Source: Rhizobiaceae bacterium (GTDB lineage Bacteria; Pseudomonadota; Alphaproteobacteria; Rhizobiales; Rhizobiaceae). Taken from it: 64,000 bases of DNA. A model generated the notes under the pieces. It had not been told where the DNA came from. It ran no database searches and was given only the letters and a program-made list of their open reading frames with translations. The position numbers and the translations under genes were made by a program. Positions 27,416 to 36,267 of the stretch are shown piece by piece. The stretch is from the NCBI GenBank assembly GCA_017644105.1, contig JAEPMD010000008.1, positions 48,845-112,844 of the forward strand, written 5' to 3'. The first letter of the stretch is position 1, and each line of letters starts with the position of its first letter.

Positions 27416-28576
27416 CTACATTTTACAATCTGCAGCATAAGCATCTGAATGCCCTGTCAGACCAGTTGCGATGATCTTGTTGGTAAAGACGTCACCTTCT
27501 TTGATCACTTCGCGAACATAAATGTCCTGAATTGGATGATGGTTATTGCCAAATTTGAAATCACCACGTGTTGATGAGAATTCAGCGGCTTTGAGTGCTG
27601 CTCGGAATGCATCAGCATCTTTAACATCAGCTTTCTCCATCGCGCTTAGCAACAAATTCGCTGTGTCAAAACCTTGTGATGCATAAAGCGATGGCAGACG
27701 ACCATATTCAGCTTGGAAACTCTCAACAAACGCTTTGTTCGTTGCGTTATCAATGTCTTTGTTCCATTGAGATGTGTTTTTCACACCCAATGCCGCTTCA
27801 CCCACGGCTTGCAAAATGCCTTGGTCAAAACTAAAGGCTGGACCAACAACAGGCAAGTCGATGCCACTGCCTGAGAATTGTTTTAAGAACGAAATTCCCA
27901 TGCCACCAGGCAAGAAGAAGAACACGCTATCTGCACCAGACGCACGGATTTGAGCGATTTCAGCCGCATAATCTGTTTGGCCAAGTTTTGTGTATAATTC
28001 ACCTGCGAGACCACCTTCGAAGAAACGCTTGTAACCCGTCAAAGCATCTTTACCAGCTGGATAGTTTGGCGCCAAAATGAATGAGTTTTTATAACCTGCA
28101 TCATTGGCATAAGCACCCGCTGCTTCGTGCAGGTTATCGTTTTGCCAGGCGACATTAAAATAGTTTGGATGACAGCCCTTGCCCGCTAGCGGAGATGGAC
28201 CGGCATTTGGCGAGAGGTAGAACTTGCCTTGTGCGGTTGCTGCAGGCACAACAGCCATTGCAAGGTTGGACCAGATAATGCCTGTTAGCACATCCACTTT
28301 TTCAGATTGAATCATCTCATCAGACAATTGCACAGCAATATCAGGCTTGCGCTGATCATCTTGGATCACAACTTCCAAATTACTGTTTCCGCTTTGCTTC
28401 ACAGCAAGCATGAAGCCATCTCTCACATCAATGCCCAATCCAGCACCACCGCCAGACAGTGTGGTGATCATGCCGACTTTCACTTTACCGTGGCCATCAG
28501 CCATTGCAGGCAAAATAGATGCAGCGCTCAAGGCAGTGGCGGCAATTGCAGCCAATCCAAATGCTTTCAATTTCAT
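27416..28576 (-). CDS. ABC transporter periplasmic binding protein, branched-chain amino acid (HAAT/LivJ) type
   Basis: 386-residue periplasmic binding protein of the Leu/Ile/Val-amide family. The signal peptide (KLKAFGLAAIAATALSAASI) is cut near AMA-DG; the mature start KVKVGMITTLSGGGAGLGID and SEKVDVLTGIIWSNLAMAV are typical Peripla_BP_6 sequences. C-terminal FKFGNNHHPIQDIYVREV also fits. I use ATG 28576 with GGGAG upstream; the frame opens 27 codons earlier without a good site. No permease or ATPase genes are adjacent, so it is an orphan that must use a system encoded elsewhere. The ligand is unknown (amino acids, amides and aromatic acids are all possible). Confidence 0.87.
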   Translation of the reverse strand: MKLKAFGLAAIAATALSAASILPAMADGHGKVKVGMITTLSGGGAGLGIDVRDGFMLAVKQSGNSNLEVVIQDDQRKPDIAVQLSDEMIQSEKVDVLTGIIWSNLAMAVVPAATAQGKFYLSPNAGPSPLAGKGCHPNYFNVAWQNDNLHEAAGAYANDAGYKNSFILAPNYPAGKDALTGYKRFFEGGLAGELYTKLGQTDYAAEIAQIRASGADSVFFFLPGGMGISFLKQFSGSGIDLPVVGPAFSFDQGILQAVGEAALGVKNTSQWNKDIDNATNKAFVESFQAEYGRLPSLYASQGFDTANLLLSAMEKADVKDADAFRAALKAAEFSSTRGDFKFGNNHHPIQDIYVREVIKEGDVFTNKIIATGLTGHSDAYAADCKM

Positions 28577-28878
28577 ATTCAACTCCCAATTATTATTTTC
28601 CCACGCATATAAGCAGATTAGTTTTTGGATCGAAACAGAAAATTTGTTTGAATGCAAACAAACTTAATCGTTTTCGTTAACGCGACTAGTAGGTTCACGG
28701 TCAAAATTAGATTTTGAAACCATATTCTTAGCGCAATAAAGTGATAACAATCCACTTGCCTATAGCAATCGCGGTCAGGTAAGTAATCTAAATGCTAAAC
28801 CAAAGCAGTCAATTTAAGAAAACGCTTAGATCTTTGATCGGATCTTTCTTGTTTTCCAATGTGAGTAAATGATCTGAT
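28577..28878. other. Divergent intergenic region without a recognised gene
   Basis: 302 nt separating a leftward binding-protein gene from a rightward gene pair; it must hold both promoters. It is AT-rich. I see only a small AGATC/GATCT repeat near 28828-28846 and no strong operator, RNA gene or ORF. Confidence 0.6.
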
Positions 28879-29811
28879 ATGACCAAATTCTTTTCACGCA
28901 ATAATTCATGGTCGCAATTTATGCTTCTCATCGCCTTGTTATTTGCATTCGTTCACCCTGTTAAAGGTGAAGTCATTGAACAAAAAGAAAGCCAGTATAA
29001 TACGATCATCATCCGAAAAGATAACAATCTTATCTCGATGACATTTGGTCATAACACACGCATTTACACTGAAAGCGTCAAAGATATTACAGATGAATTG
29101 GCGCTACCTGTCACTTATACGCGGTATATGACAATCGCTATGGCCTATACCGAAACGCCAAATAAAGTGGTTGAGATTGGATCAGGCGGAGGCCGAACTT
29201 CCGCCTATTTGAGCCAAAGCATACAAGATACAAATGTGACGACAGTGGAGTTGGATCCAGAAGTTTTACGACTTGCGGATAAATATTTTGGTCTGAAAGA
29301 AACAGATAATTTGAAGATTGTCGAACAAGACGGCCGCATTTATCTCACACGCAACAAAGAAAAGCACGACATCATCATTGTCGATGCGTATCGCGGGCCC
29401 TTTGTGCCATTTCACCTTCTGACAAAACAATTTTACGAGCTATCCGCCAAACGCCTGAACGAAGGTGGTGTGATGGTGCAAAATATCGAACCATCGACCA
29501 TGTTATTCGACGCTGCCATCGCCACCATTTCAGATGTGTTTGATCATGTGGACCTTTATGAAGCCCGCGGCAACATTGTCGTAATCGCTTATAATGGTGA
29601 AGAAAAAAACATTGACGATATCCACGCACGCGCAAAACAACTCGATGCAAAATATAGTTTGAAGTATCCCATTGCATCTTATCTAGATGAGCGCCGGACT
29701 GTCCTTAAAGACCTTATCAAGGGCGAGGTTTTAACGGATGATTTTGCCCCAGTTCAATATCTCAATTCGATTGAGCGACATAACCGTCGCTTGGAAGAAA
29801 TTTCGCAGTAA
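28879..29811 (+). CDS. Spermidine-synthase-like protein with N-terminal signal peptide or anchor
   Basis: 310 residues. A Rossmann methyltransferase-like fold with the spermidine synthase motifs VVEIGSGGGRTSAYLSQ (nucleotide site), TTVELDPEVLRLADKYFG, QDGRIYL and DIIIVDAYRGPFVPFHLLTKQFY. The first 31 residues (SQFMLLIALLFAFVHPVKGE) look like a cleavable signal peptide or a single membrane anchor, unusual for an enzyme using cytosolic decarboxylated SAM. Next comes a membrane protein related to the membrane half of fused spermidine-synthase proteins, 14 nt downstream. The true reaction is uncertain; it may not make polyamines. A substrate other than putrescine is plausible. Confidence 0.75.
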   Translation: MTKFFSRNNSWSQFMLLIALLFAFVHPVKGEVIEQKESQYNTIIIRKDNNLISMTFGHNTRIYTESVKDITDELALPVTYTRYMTIAMAYTETPNKVVEIGSGGGRTSAYLSQSIQDTNVTTVELDPEVLRLADKYFGLKETDNLKIVEQDGRIYLTRNKEKHDIIIVDAYRGPFVPFHLLTKQFYELSAKRLNEGGVMVQNIEPSTMLFDAAIATISDVFDHVDLYEARGNIVVIAYNGEEKNIDDIHARAKQLDAKYSLKYPIASYLDERRTVLKDLIKGEVLTDDFAPVQYLNSIERHNRRLEEISQ

Positions 29812-29825
29812 ATTCGAGGCCTGAA

Positions 29826-31337
29826 ATGCGTTATATACTCTACTGCCTCTTGTTTATCGAAGGCTTTGTGCTGTTGGGATTTGAGATGCTCGCCAGCCGA
29901 TATCTTAATCCCTATTTTGGCAGCGGTATCGACACTTGGGCCTGCATCATTTCAGTCGTTCTCCTCTCCATGATGTTTGGATATATGGTTGGTGGGAATC
30001 TCTCAAAAAGATTTACAGCCATCTCTGTCCTTTCCATCGTCACAGCAATCTCAGGCGTCTACATGATCCTCGTCTCGATCTTCGGGCACGGTTTGCTGCA
30101 AACGGCGATTGAAGACTTAGAATATGGCTTCCCGCTCTTATTCGCATCTGCTCTGCTCATTCAGGCATTGCCTGTATTTCTCATGAGCTTCTGGTCGCCC
30201 TATTTGGTAAGAAGCCTCACCAGAAACATCCAAGAAAGCGGCAGCATTGCAGGATGGGTTTATGGTGTTTCCACGCTTGGCAATGTTGTTGGTACGCTGG
30301 TCACCGCCTTTGTACTCATCCCGCGCTTTGGTACCTCGCAAATTTCCATGAGCTTTGGCATCATTCTCTTGTTCATCGCATCCTTGATCATGGTTATTCA
30401 CCTCAAATCCGGCTTCCTAATGAACAAATTACCAGTAGTCTTGGTAACGGCATTGCTCGCAACCGGTATTCTACCTAAGACCGACGCGTACGCGGAAAAT
30501 ATAGAAATTCAAGCTATGTATCCTGAAGGTGTTTTCTTTAGTGTAACTGGAGATCTTTATTTTACAGAAATGACAGCAAATAGAGTGATGCGCTTCTCCG
30601 ACAATAAGCTCAACGTATTTTGGCAGGGCGAGAAATGCGGACCAACGGGTTTTACAAATATTCAAAGCAACCACTTCGCCCTCGCCTGTCATTTAGAACC
30701 GAAGATACTGATTTTAGATGACGAAGGTTCCATCAAACACCGGCTTTTGCATTCATCAGGTGGTTTTCGAATTTCTTCGCCCAATGACATCAATTCGGAT
30801 GGCAAAGGTGGCGCATATTTTTCAAATTCTGGTGTTTTCTCGCCAAAGGCCAAACATGATGGCCGTGTCTTTCATATCGATGATCAACTCAATGTCAAAC
30901 AAGTTGTCCAAGGCATTCGCTACGCCAATGGTGTGGCCTATGACATCGACTCTAAAACACTTTATGTAAGTGAACACTTAAATAAACGCGTATTAAGTTT
31001 CCAGCAAAAGGAAGATGGAACATTTAGCAATTCACCCAACGTCCATGCGGATTTTTCTACATTTGCTGAATTCAAAGATGCTTCAGATCTAACCGGCCCC
31101 GATGGCTTACGAATCTTGGATGAAGGTGCATTGCTCGTTGGTCTTTATGGAACGTCAAATGCGGCGATCGTGGGTTCATGCGGCAATGTTAAATTCATCC
31201 CGGACTTTGATAAATTCGTCACAAGCGTTGGACTTCAAAATGGAAAGCTTGCCGTTGCATCCGCAAAAAAAAACACCAGATTTCCCTATATTGGCCATGT
31301 GCATATCAGGGATAACATCAGCACAAAAGTGTGCTAA
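29826..31337 (+). CDS. Membrane protein (spermidine-synthase-associated type) fused to an SMP-30/NHL-like beta-propeller
   Basis: 503 residues in two parts. Residues 1-205 have six hydrophobic helices with the start LYCLLFIEGFVLLGFEMLASRYLNPYFG and GWVYGVSTLGNVVGTL, which match the membrane half of fused MFS/spermidine synthase proteins. A seventh hydrophobic stretch (LPVVLVTALLATGILPKTDAYA) resembles an internal signal peptide. Residues about 225-503 look like a propeller of the SMP-30/gluconolactonase type: SPNDINSDGKGGAYFSNSG, ANGVAYDIDSKTLYVSEHLNKRV and LTGPDGLRILDEG. With seven passes the propeller would be periplasmic. The arrangement suggests a partner of the preceding synthase-like protein. 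Function unknown. Confidence 0.7.
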   Translation: MRYILYCLLFIEGFVLLGFEMLASRYLNPYFGSGIDTWACIISVVLLSMMFGYMVGGNLSKRFTAISVLSIVTAISGVYMILVSIFGHGLLQTAIEDLEYGFPLLFASALLIQALPVFLMSFWSPYLVRSLTRNIQESGSIAGWVYGVSTLGNVVGTLVTAFVLIPRFGTSQISMSFGIILLFIASLIMVIHLKSGFLMNKLPVVLVTALLATGILPKTDAYAENIEIQAMYPEGVFFSVTGDLYFTEMTANRVMRFSDNKLNVFWQGEKCGPTGFTNIQSNHFALACHLEPKILILDDEGSIKHRLLHSSGGFRISSPNDINSDGKGGAYFSNSGVFSPKAKHDGRVFHIDDQLNVKQVVQGIRYANGVAYDIDSKTLYVSEHLNKRVLSFQQKEDGTFSNSPNVHADFSTFAEFKDASDLTGPDGLRILDEGALLVGLYGTSNAAIVGSCGNVKFIPDFDKFVTSVGLQNGKLAVASAKKNTRFPYIGHVHIRDNISTKVC

Positions 31338-31379
31338 TTATATCTGATCAATAATCAAACCGACTGAAAGAATATCACC

Positions 31380-32147
31380 TTGTATCTCAGCAAACGCCAG
31401 AAAGAAATTTTGGATCACGTGCTCCGCAATGGTGAAGTCTTTGTAGATGATTTAGCAAACGAGTTTGATGTCTCACCGCAAACTATTCGAATGGATTTGC
31501 GCGAGCTCGACAAGGCCGAAAAACTTGAACGCACTCATGGCGGCGCGCGCGCCAAAAATGGCAAGAAAAATCTCGCCTATGAAGAGCGCAAGCAAATTGC
31601 TGCTGCGGAAAAGGTGAGGATCGGTCAGGCAGCTGCGAAGCTTGTTCCAGACAACGCTTCCCTCTTTATCAATATCGGCACAACAACAGAGGCCGTGAGC
31701 GACGCATTGGGGCAACATTCTGGGCTGTTGATCATTACTAACAACATCAATGTGGCGAGCAATCTGGCCCTTGGCGAAGCCAATGAAATTGTTGTCGCAG
31801 GTGGCACAGTGCGCGCGAGCGATGGCGGTATTATTGGTGAGGCAACCGTTGATTTTATCAATCAGTTCATGGTGGATTTTGCCATCATTGGCACTTCAGA
31901 AATTGCTGAGGATGGTGCCCTACTCGATTTTGATTATCGCGAGGTGAAAGTCTCACAAGCGATTATGAAAAATGCCCGACATGTTATTTTGGTGGCCGAT
32001 GGCACAAAGCTTGGTCGCAAGGCGCATGCCCGCATTGGGCATATCTCTCAGATAGATACATTTGTGACGGATACTATTCAATCCGATGATCTCAGACAGC
32101 TTTGCCTTGACGCAGACATAGATATCATCGAGACAAAGGCAGATTGA
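31380..32147 (+). CDS. DeoR/GlpR-family transcriptional regulator
   Basis: 255 residues. N-terminal DeoR helix-turn-helix (SKRQKEILDHVLRNGEVFVDDLANEFDVSPQTIRMDLREL.....ERTHGG), then a phosphosugar-binding sensor domain with INIGTTTEAVSDAL, ITNNINVASNLA, VAGGTVRASDGGIIGEAT and LVADGTKLGRKAHARIG. These regulators generally repress sugar or polyol genes and respond to a phosphorylated intermediate. The start is a TTG at 31380, giving the family N-terminus LSKRQ. It is convergent with the isomerase gene at 32200-33063, so its target may lie there or elsewhere. Confidence 0.88.
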   Translation: MYLSKRQKEILDHVLRNGEVFVDDLANEFDVSPQTIRMDLRELDKAEKLERTHGGARAKNGKKNLAYEERKQIAAAEKVRIGQAAAKLVPDNASLFINIGTTTEAVSDALGQHSGLLIITNNINVASNLALGEANEIVVAGGTVRASDGGIIGEATVDFINQFMVDFAIIGTSEIAEDGALLDFDYREVKVSQAIMKNARHVILVADGTKLGRKAHARIGHISQIDTFVTDTIQSDDLRQLCLDADIDIIETKAD

Positions 32148-32151
32148 TTGA

Positions 32152-32176
32152 TGGCCTGCTGAAACACGACAGGCCA
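32152..32176. terminator. Stem-loop between convergent genes
   Basis: TGGCCTG and CAGGCCA form a 7-bp stem with an 11-nt loop, 4 nt after the DeoR stop and before the converging isomerase end at 32200. A short TTTT follows at 32183. A plausible terminator for the rightward gene. Confidence 0.55.
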
Positions 32177-32199
32177 CCAAGATTTTCATTCAACCAATA

Positions 32200-33063
32200 T
32201 CAGCCAAACAGCTCTTTAAATAGGCCGATGGATTGACGGAACCCATGTTCAAAATCACCATCACCGGGATGATAAACACTTTCAAATGAGATGACGCCAT
32301 CATAACCATCTGATCGCAATGCACTTGCCATAGGCTCGAATAATTTGCCCAATTGCCCCTCACCCATTCTTCGAACTTCAAGCGTAGCGCGCGGCGTATC
32401 TACCTGAACATCCTTGATATGAATGTGACCAAGATATCCATCCTTGGTTTCTTCATAGCCATTGGGATAAGCAAGTTCATGACACCAACAATTATTCGCT
32501 GGATCCCACAACACTTGCAGCGTGTCTTTGGCATTAAGGTCATCAATCATTTTACGTGCTGTATAATTGGAATTGACCATCGTGCCATTTCCGGTTTCCA
32601 CAACCAGCTTAATGCCTTCCGACTTCGCCAATTCAACAGCGGGCGAAATAATCGGCAACATGGCGTCCCATGCCCCATGAGCCACATTCCATTTCTCAGC
32701 GCCATTGGCACCCCACAGGATTTGCTCCTTTTTCGGCGTCATAATCCGGACCAAAGGCGACGCCACAATATGCGCCATGTCAATCACCCGTTTAAGCGCA
32801 TCCATGTGCTTCGTATGAAGCTCATCTCCGGGTTTGTTCGCAGATGTCATCCCAGCAAATATGTGGCGCGAAAGACAGGATACGGGCTTTCCACGATCTC
32901 GCAGCAATTGATCAATTGCCATGATCTCTTCAGTGCTATGATCCCCGACTTCCTTCTCACCCACAAACTGCAATTCAGCATATTCGAGGTCAAATTCATC
33001 CATCACGTCAACCGCATGTTCAAGGTCGCGGCTAATACCATCACAAATTACACCAAGTTTCAT
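32200..33063 (-). CDS. Sugar phosphate isomerase/epimerase-type TIM-barrel protein
   Basis: 287 residues in the xylose-isomerase-like TIM-barrel family (AP endonuclease 2 type). Visible segments are KLGVICDGIS, EYAELQFVG, KLVVETGNGTMVNS, VLWDPANNCWCHE, YLGHIHIKDVQ and VISFESVYHPG; the E, D, H and E residues in these strands are the usual divalent-metal ligands. Substrate unknown. ATG 33063 overlaps the stop of the dehydrogenase gene by 4 nt, so the two are translationally coupled. It is the last gene of the leftward arm of the GntR-controlled locus and probably interconverts keto-sugar or keto-acid intermediates. Confidence 0.8.
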   Translation of the reverse strand: MKLGVICDGISRDLEHAVDVMDEFDLEYAELQFVGEKEVGDHSTEEIMAIDQLLRDRGKPVSCLSRHIFAGMTSANKPGDELHTKHMDALKRVIDMAHIVASPLVRIMTPKKEQILWGANGAEKWNVAHGAWDAMLPIISPAVELAKSEGIKLVVETGNGTMVNSNYTARKMIDDLNAKDTLQVLWDPANNCWCHELAYPNGYEETKDGYLGHIHIKDVQVDTPRATLEVRRMGEGQLGKLFEPMASALRSDGYDGVISFESVYHPGDGDFEHGFRQSIGLFKELFG

Positions 33064-33968
33064 TTTTGCTGAGCTCCTTTGCGATGAAGTTCCGCCCCGA
33101 CGATATCTTCAATCACCCTGGTACAGGCCCAGTTGTCACCATTTGGAAATTTCGATTTTCCTGCATGAAACACCTGCATGGCGGCCGCTGCCGTGTGCAA
33201 TGGAACGCCCAATTCTTCTCCTAAATTCATCGAAATCGTCAGATCTTTATGCATAGTATTAATGTGGCTACCGGTGCCCTCAAATAGCCGATCAATGATC
33301 TTTTCAAGGGCGTTATTTACAACACCGCACCCGGCCGAAGATGTTGAAAAAACATCTAAAATGACTTGACCTGGCACGCCAGATTTAGCAGCCAATGCGG
33401 CCGCTTCAAAAGTTGCTGAGAACTGCGCGCCAATGAGCGATTGCAAACAAGCTTTGACGGTTTGCCCGTCCCCGCATGTTTCACCCACTCTGTGAATATT
33501 TGCAGATACGGCTTCCATCACATCTTTGCATTCAGCCATGGTCGCGTCAGAGCCCGCGGCCATCATGGCCAAGGTACCACCTTGCGCACCGGGAAACCCG
33601 CCAGACACCGGACTATCAATAATCTCAAATGCGGTAGATTTTAGTTCAGCGCCAATCTCACGTGCTTCTCTTGGTTTGATGGTCGCCGTTAATATAAGCG
33701 TTGATCCATCCTTTAATTTGGACGTAAGACCACCCTCACCAAAAATAACTTGTTTGGCCTGATCACCTGTCATGACCATAATGAACACGACATCTGCATT
33801 TGCACCCACGCTTGCAATGCTGTCAGCTGCATGTCCGCCCAAATCTTTAAATGCGGCCATACGGTCGGGGCTTAAGTCAAATCCCCAGGTTTCAAATCCG
33901 TTTTTAATTAGGTTTTTGGCAATCCCTGACCCCATATCTCCGATGCCAATTATTCCGACAGTTTTCAT
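33060..33968 (-). CDS. NAD(P)-dependent beta-hydroxyacid dehydrogenase (3-hydroxyisobutyrate dehydrogenase family)
   Basis: 302 residues. N-terminal Rossmann motif VGIIGIGDMGSGIAKNLIKNGFETWGFD, the substrate-site signature DSPVSGGFPGAQGGTLAMMAAG and the catalytic-lysine region GDGQTVKACLQSLIGAQFSA, with K in the position usual for the family. It should oxidise a beta-hydroxyacid (tartronate semialdehyde, hydroxyisobutyrate or a sugar acid). ATG 33968 follows AGGAATA. A 124-nt gap separates it from the gntR gene upstream, with no obvious operator there. Confidence 0.87.
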   Translation of the reverse strand: MKTVGIIGIGDMGSGIAKNLIKNGFETWGFDLSPDRMAAFKDLGGHAADSIASVGANADVVFIMVMTGDQAKQVIFGEGGLTSKLKDGSTLILTATIKPREAREIGAELKSTAFEIIDSPVSGGFPGAQGGTLAMMAAGSDATMAECKDVMEAVSANIHRVGETCGDGQTVKACLQSLIGAQFSATFEAAALAAKSGVPGQVILDVFSTSSAGCGVVNNALEKIIDRLFEGTGSHINTMHKDLTISMNLGEELGVPLHTAAAAMQVFHAGKSKFPNGDNWACTRVIEDIVGAELHRKGAQQK

Positions 33969-34092
33969 AATATATTCCTATCTTCCGTTTGCGTTATCTG
34001 AGAATTCATCTCAGCGTTTTGCGGGATTTCAGGCACTTTTTAGGTGTCGGGCGGGTCCGGAAGACACCCGCTGCCCGAATAAAACGTCGAAG

Positions 34093-34782
34093 TTACTTAT
34101 TCTCCAACGTATCCTTCACAACTTCCCAAGCAACTGCCAAATGCTCATCCATTGCATTTTCCGCCTGCACGGGGTCTCGCTCCAAAATCGCATCATAAAT
34201 CTTTTTATGTGCATGATAATTAACCAAATTATGATCCGGTGCCCTTTTCATCTTCCCCCAACTGGGCGATAGCCAAGATAAATATCCTTCATGGATTGCA
34301 GGAAAAATCGGATTACGGACAATCTTATAAAGAACACCATGGAACTCCATGTCCGTTTGAAAAAAACGCGGCGTGTCATCGATGGCTTCGTAATTGGCCG
34401 CGAGCGCTGATTTCAAATCAGCAATATCATCTTTATTGGCATGTAATGCCGCGTGGCGCGCCAGGCTCCGCTCGATAAATTCTCGACTTCTATAGAGGTC
34501 AGTTACACCGCCTGGTTCACTTAAAAGATGTTCAATAATATTGCTGGTCGCGGTTAAGACTGTTCCGTAATCCGGTTTTTTCACCACTGGTCGAAATCTG
34601 GGTTTTGTCTCCACAAGACCACGATTAGCGAGTGTGGAAATTGCTTCCCGCACAACCGTTCGGCTGGCGCCAAACATATCCATCAGGTCGCGTTCTGCCG
34701 GTAACGGTTTATTATTTTCAAATTGACCCGACGCGATCCGAACTTCAATTTCGGCGACTAAATCATCTGATGCTCTTCGCAT
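34093..34782 (-). CDS. GntR-family regulator, FCD (FadR-like) subfamily
   Basis: 229 residues. The N-terminal winged helix-turn-helix has ASGQFENNKPLPAERDLMDMFGASRTVVREAISTLANRGLVETKP. The FCD effector domain (about 85-220) has EFIERSLARHAALHA, TDMEFHGVLYKIV and NYHAHKKIYDAI, with the D and H residues that bind a metal and carboxylate ligand. ATG 34782 follows GGTGGAGTGA. Divergent from the catabolic genes starting at 35062. Two operator-like palindromes in between fit autoregulation and control of both arms, most likely as a repressor released by a carboxylated substrate. Confidence 0.92.
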   Translation of the reverse strand: MRRASDDLVAEIEVRIASGQFENNKPLPAERDLMDMFGASRTVVREAISTLANRGLVETKPRFRPVVKKPDYGTVLTATSNIIEHLLSEPGGVTDLYRSREFIERSLARHAALHANKDDIADLKSALAANYEAIDDTPRFFQTDMEFHGVLYKIVRNPIFPAIHEGYLSWLSPSWGKMKRAPDHNLVNYHAHKKIYDAILERDPVQAENAMDEHLAVAWEVVKDTLENK

Positions 34783-34814
34783 TCACTCCACCCAAAACAA
34801 AAGCTGTGATTTGA

Positions 34815-34830
34815 TTTTGGCACGACCAAA
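34815..34830. promoter_or_regulatory. GntR (FCD) operator, gntR-proximal
   Basis: TTTTGGCACGACCAAA contains TGG-N5-CCA half sites close to the TNGTNNNACNA rule of FadR-type regulators (one base off in the left half). It ends 33 nt upstream of the gntR ATG, suiting autoregulation. Confidence 0.6.
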
Positions 34831-35011
34831 CTCCAATTTCAAACCAGGCATTTTTTTTCAGAGTATGAACCCGAACTCAAATTCGCGTCAAGCATATTTA
34901 GTTTTATCTATAATTATCATATACTTATAAATTCATTACCGTAGTTTCCGGTGTTAACTCAAGAAAAAACCACTTGACTCGAAACCCATTAACAGTTTTC
35001 CTGCCACTATG

Positions 35012-35028
35012 TTTTGGTCCGACCAAAA
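35012..35028. promoter_or_regulatory. GntR (FCD) operator, catabolic-operon-proximal
   Basis: TTTTGGTCCGACCAAAA is a perfect 8+1+8 palindrome containing TGGTCCGACCA, an exact match to TNGTNNNACNA of FCD-type GntR regulators. It ends 33 nt before the TTG start of the first rightward gene, where it would block transcription initiation. Confidence 0.78.
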
Positions 35029-35061
35029 CACAGGTCCATAAGTAATTTTGGGAGGAATTAC

Positions 35062-36177
35062 TTGGCGAAAATTGCCGCAGTTAGTGTTCGGTTATTTCAT
35101 ATTCCGTTGGCAGAGGTGCTGACGGATGCAAAACACGGTGACCACACCCATTTCGAATTAATCACTGCGACCATCCAATTAGATAGTGGTTTGATCGGAA
35201 CTGGGTACACATATACTGGTGGCAAAGGTGGTCACGCAATCGCATCTATGATTGAGCGTGATCTAGCCCCAATGCTTGTTGGCAAAGATGCAAGTTCAGT
35301 TGAGTTACTGAATGATGCGATGCAATGGCATATTCATTATGTTGGGCGTGGAGGCATCGCGTCGTTTGCAATTTCTGCACTTGATATCGCGTTATGGGAT
35401 TTGCGAGGGAAAGAGCGCGGATTACCTTTAAATGAGCTGATCGGCGGGGCGGGTTCGAGATGCAAGGCATATCGCGGGGGCATTGACCTTGCATTCTCGC
35501 TCCCCAAACTCCTATCCAGCATTGAAGGCTATCTTGAAGCCGGATTTAACGGTGTCAAAATAAAACTTGGCCAACCGAATGTCCAAACAGATATTGAACG
35601 GGTTAAAGCCGTTCGCGAGCTCATCGGCTCCGACATATTCTTCATGGTGGATGCAAATTACGCAATGAGTGTTGACGAAGCCATTTATGCGTCCAACGCG
35701 ATGACAGAGTTTGATATTCTTTGGTTTGAAGAACCCACCATTCCTGATGATTATCTGGGCTATGGCAAAATCGCGGATGCAACGAGCATCCCATTGGCCA
35801 TGGGTGAAAATCTTCATACAATTCACGAATTCGGTTACGCATTTGAACACGCAAAACTTGGTTATGTCCAACCTGATGCATCAAATTGCGGTGGGATTAC
35901 CGGATTTTTGCAAGTGGCGGCGCTAGCTGAAAAATACAACATTCCAGTTTGCAGCCACGGCATGCAGGAATTGCATGTAAGCTTGCTATCGGGCCTTAAA
36001 AATGGCGGCTGGTTGGAAGCCCATTCATTCCCGATTGATCAATATACTAAACAGCCTTTGAGGTTGGAGAACAGCCTAGCGGTCGCGCCAGATACACCTG
36101 GGATTGGCGTCGAATTTAATTGGGACAAACTTGAGAAAGAAGACATGTTATCCGAGGGCGTTAGAAACGTCGCCTAA
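35062..36177 (+). CDS. Enolase-superfamily sugar-acid dehydratase/racemase (mandelate racemase subgroup)
   Basis: 371 residues. Enolase-superfamily signature residues in order: [10 protein letters not shown] (KxK acid/base lysine and the GQPN found in galactarate/talarate dehydratases), FFMVDAN (Asp metal ligand), WFEEP (Glu), MGENLH (Glu) and [11 protein letters not shown] (catalytic His and Glu). Abstraction of an alpha-proton from a carboxylate is therefore likely, giving dehydration or epimerisation of a sugar acid or similar substrate. The start is TTG 35062 with GGGAGGAA 5 nt before it; a longer frame beginning at 35014 would run through the operator. First gene of the rightward catabolic operon. 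Confidence 0.85.
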   Translation: MAKIAAVSVRLFHIPLAEVLTDAKHGDHTHFELITATIQLDSGLIGTGYTYTGGKGGHAIASMIERDLAPMLVGKDASSVELLNDAMQWHIHYVGRGGIASFAISALDIALWDLRGKERGLPLNELIGGAGSRCKAYRGGIDLAFSLPKLLSSIEGYLEAGFNGVKIKLGQPNVQTDIERVKAVRELIGSDIFFMVDANYAMSVDEAIYASNAMTEFDILWFEEPTIPDDYLGYGKIADATSIPLAMGENLHTIHEFGYAFEHAKLGYVQPDASNCGGITGFLQVAALAEKYNIPVCSHGMQELHVSLLSGLKNGGWLEAHSFPIDQYTKQPLRLENSLAVAPDTPGIGVEFNWDKLEKEDMLSEGVRNVA

Positions 36178-36189
36178 ATCGAAATTTCC

Positions 36190-36234
36190 GAGCTAAAGGG
36201 ATGAAGCTCAGAAGCAAATGATCTCAACTGAGAT
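36190..36234 (+). other. Two small stem-loops before dctP
   Basis: GAGCT/AGCTC (36190-36209, 10-nt loop) and ATCTC/GAGAT (36221-36234, 4-nt loop) lie in the 90-nt gap before the binding-protein gene. They may be an mRNA-processing region that protects the downstream message. Modest stems, so the call is tentative. Confidence 0.4.
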
Positions 36235-36267
36235 TAAGAACAAAGAAGCAAAATTGGGAGGAACCTT

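Noticed and set aside
32353-33072. Plus-strand frame of 239 codons opposite the isomerase gene
   Set aside because: Histidine/isoleucine-rich antisense translation; the minus strand has TIM-barrel motifs and overlaps its neighbour as in an operon.
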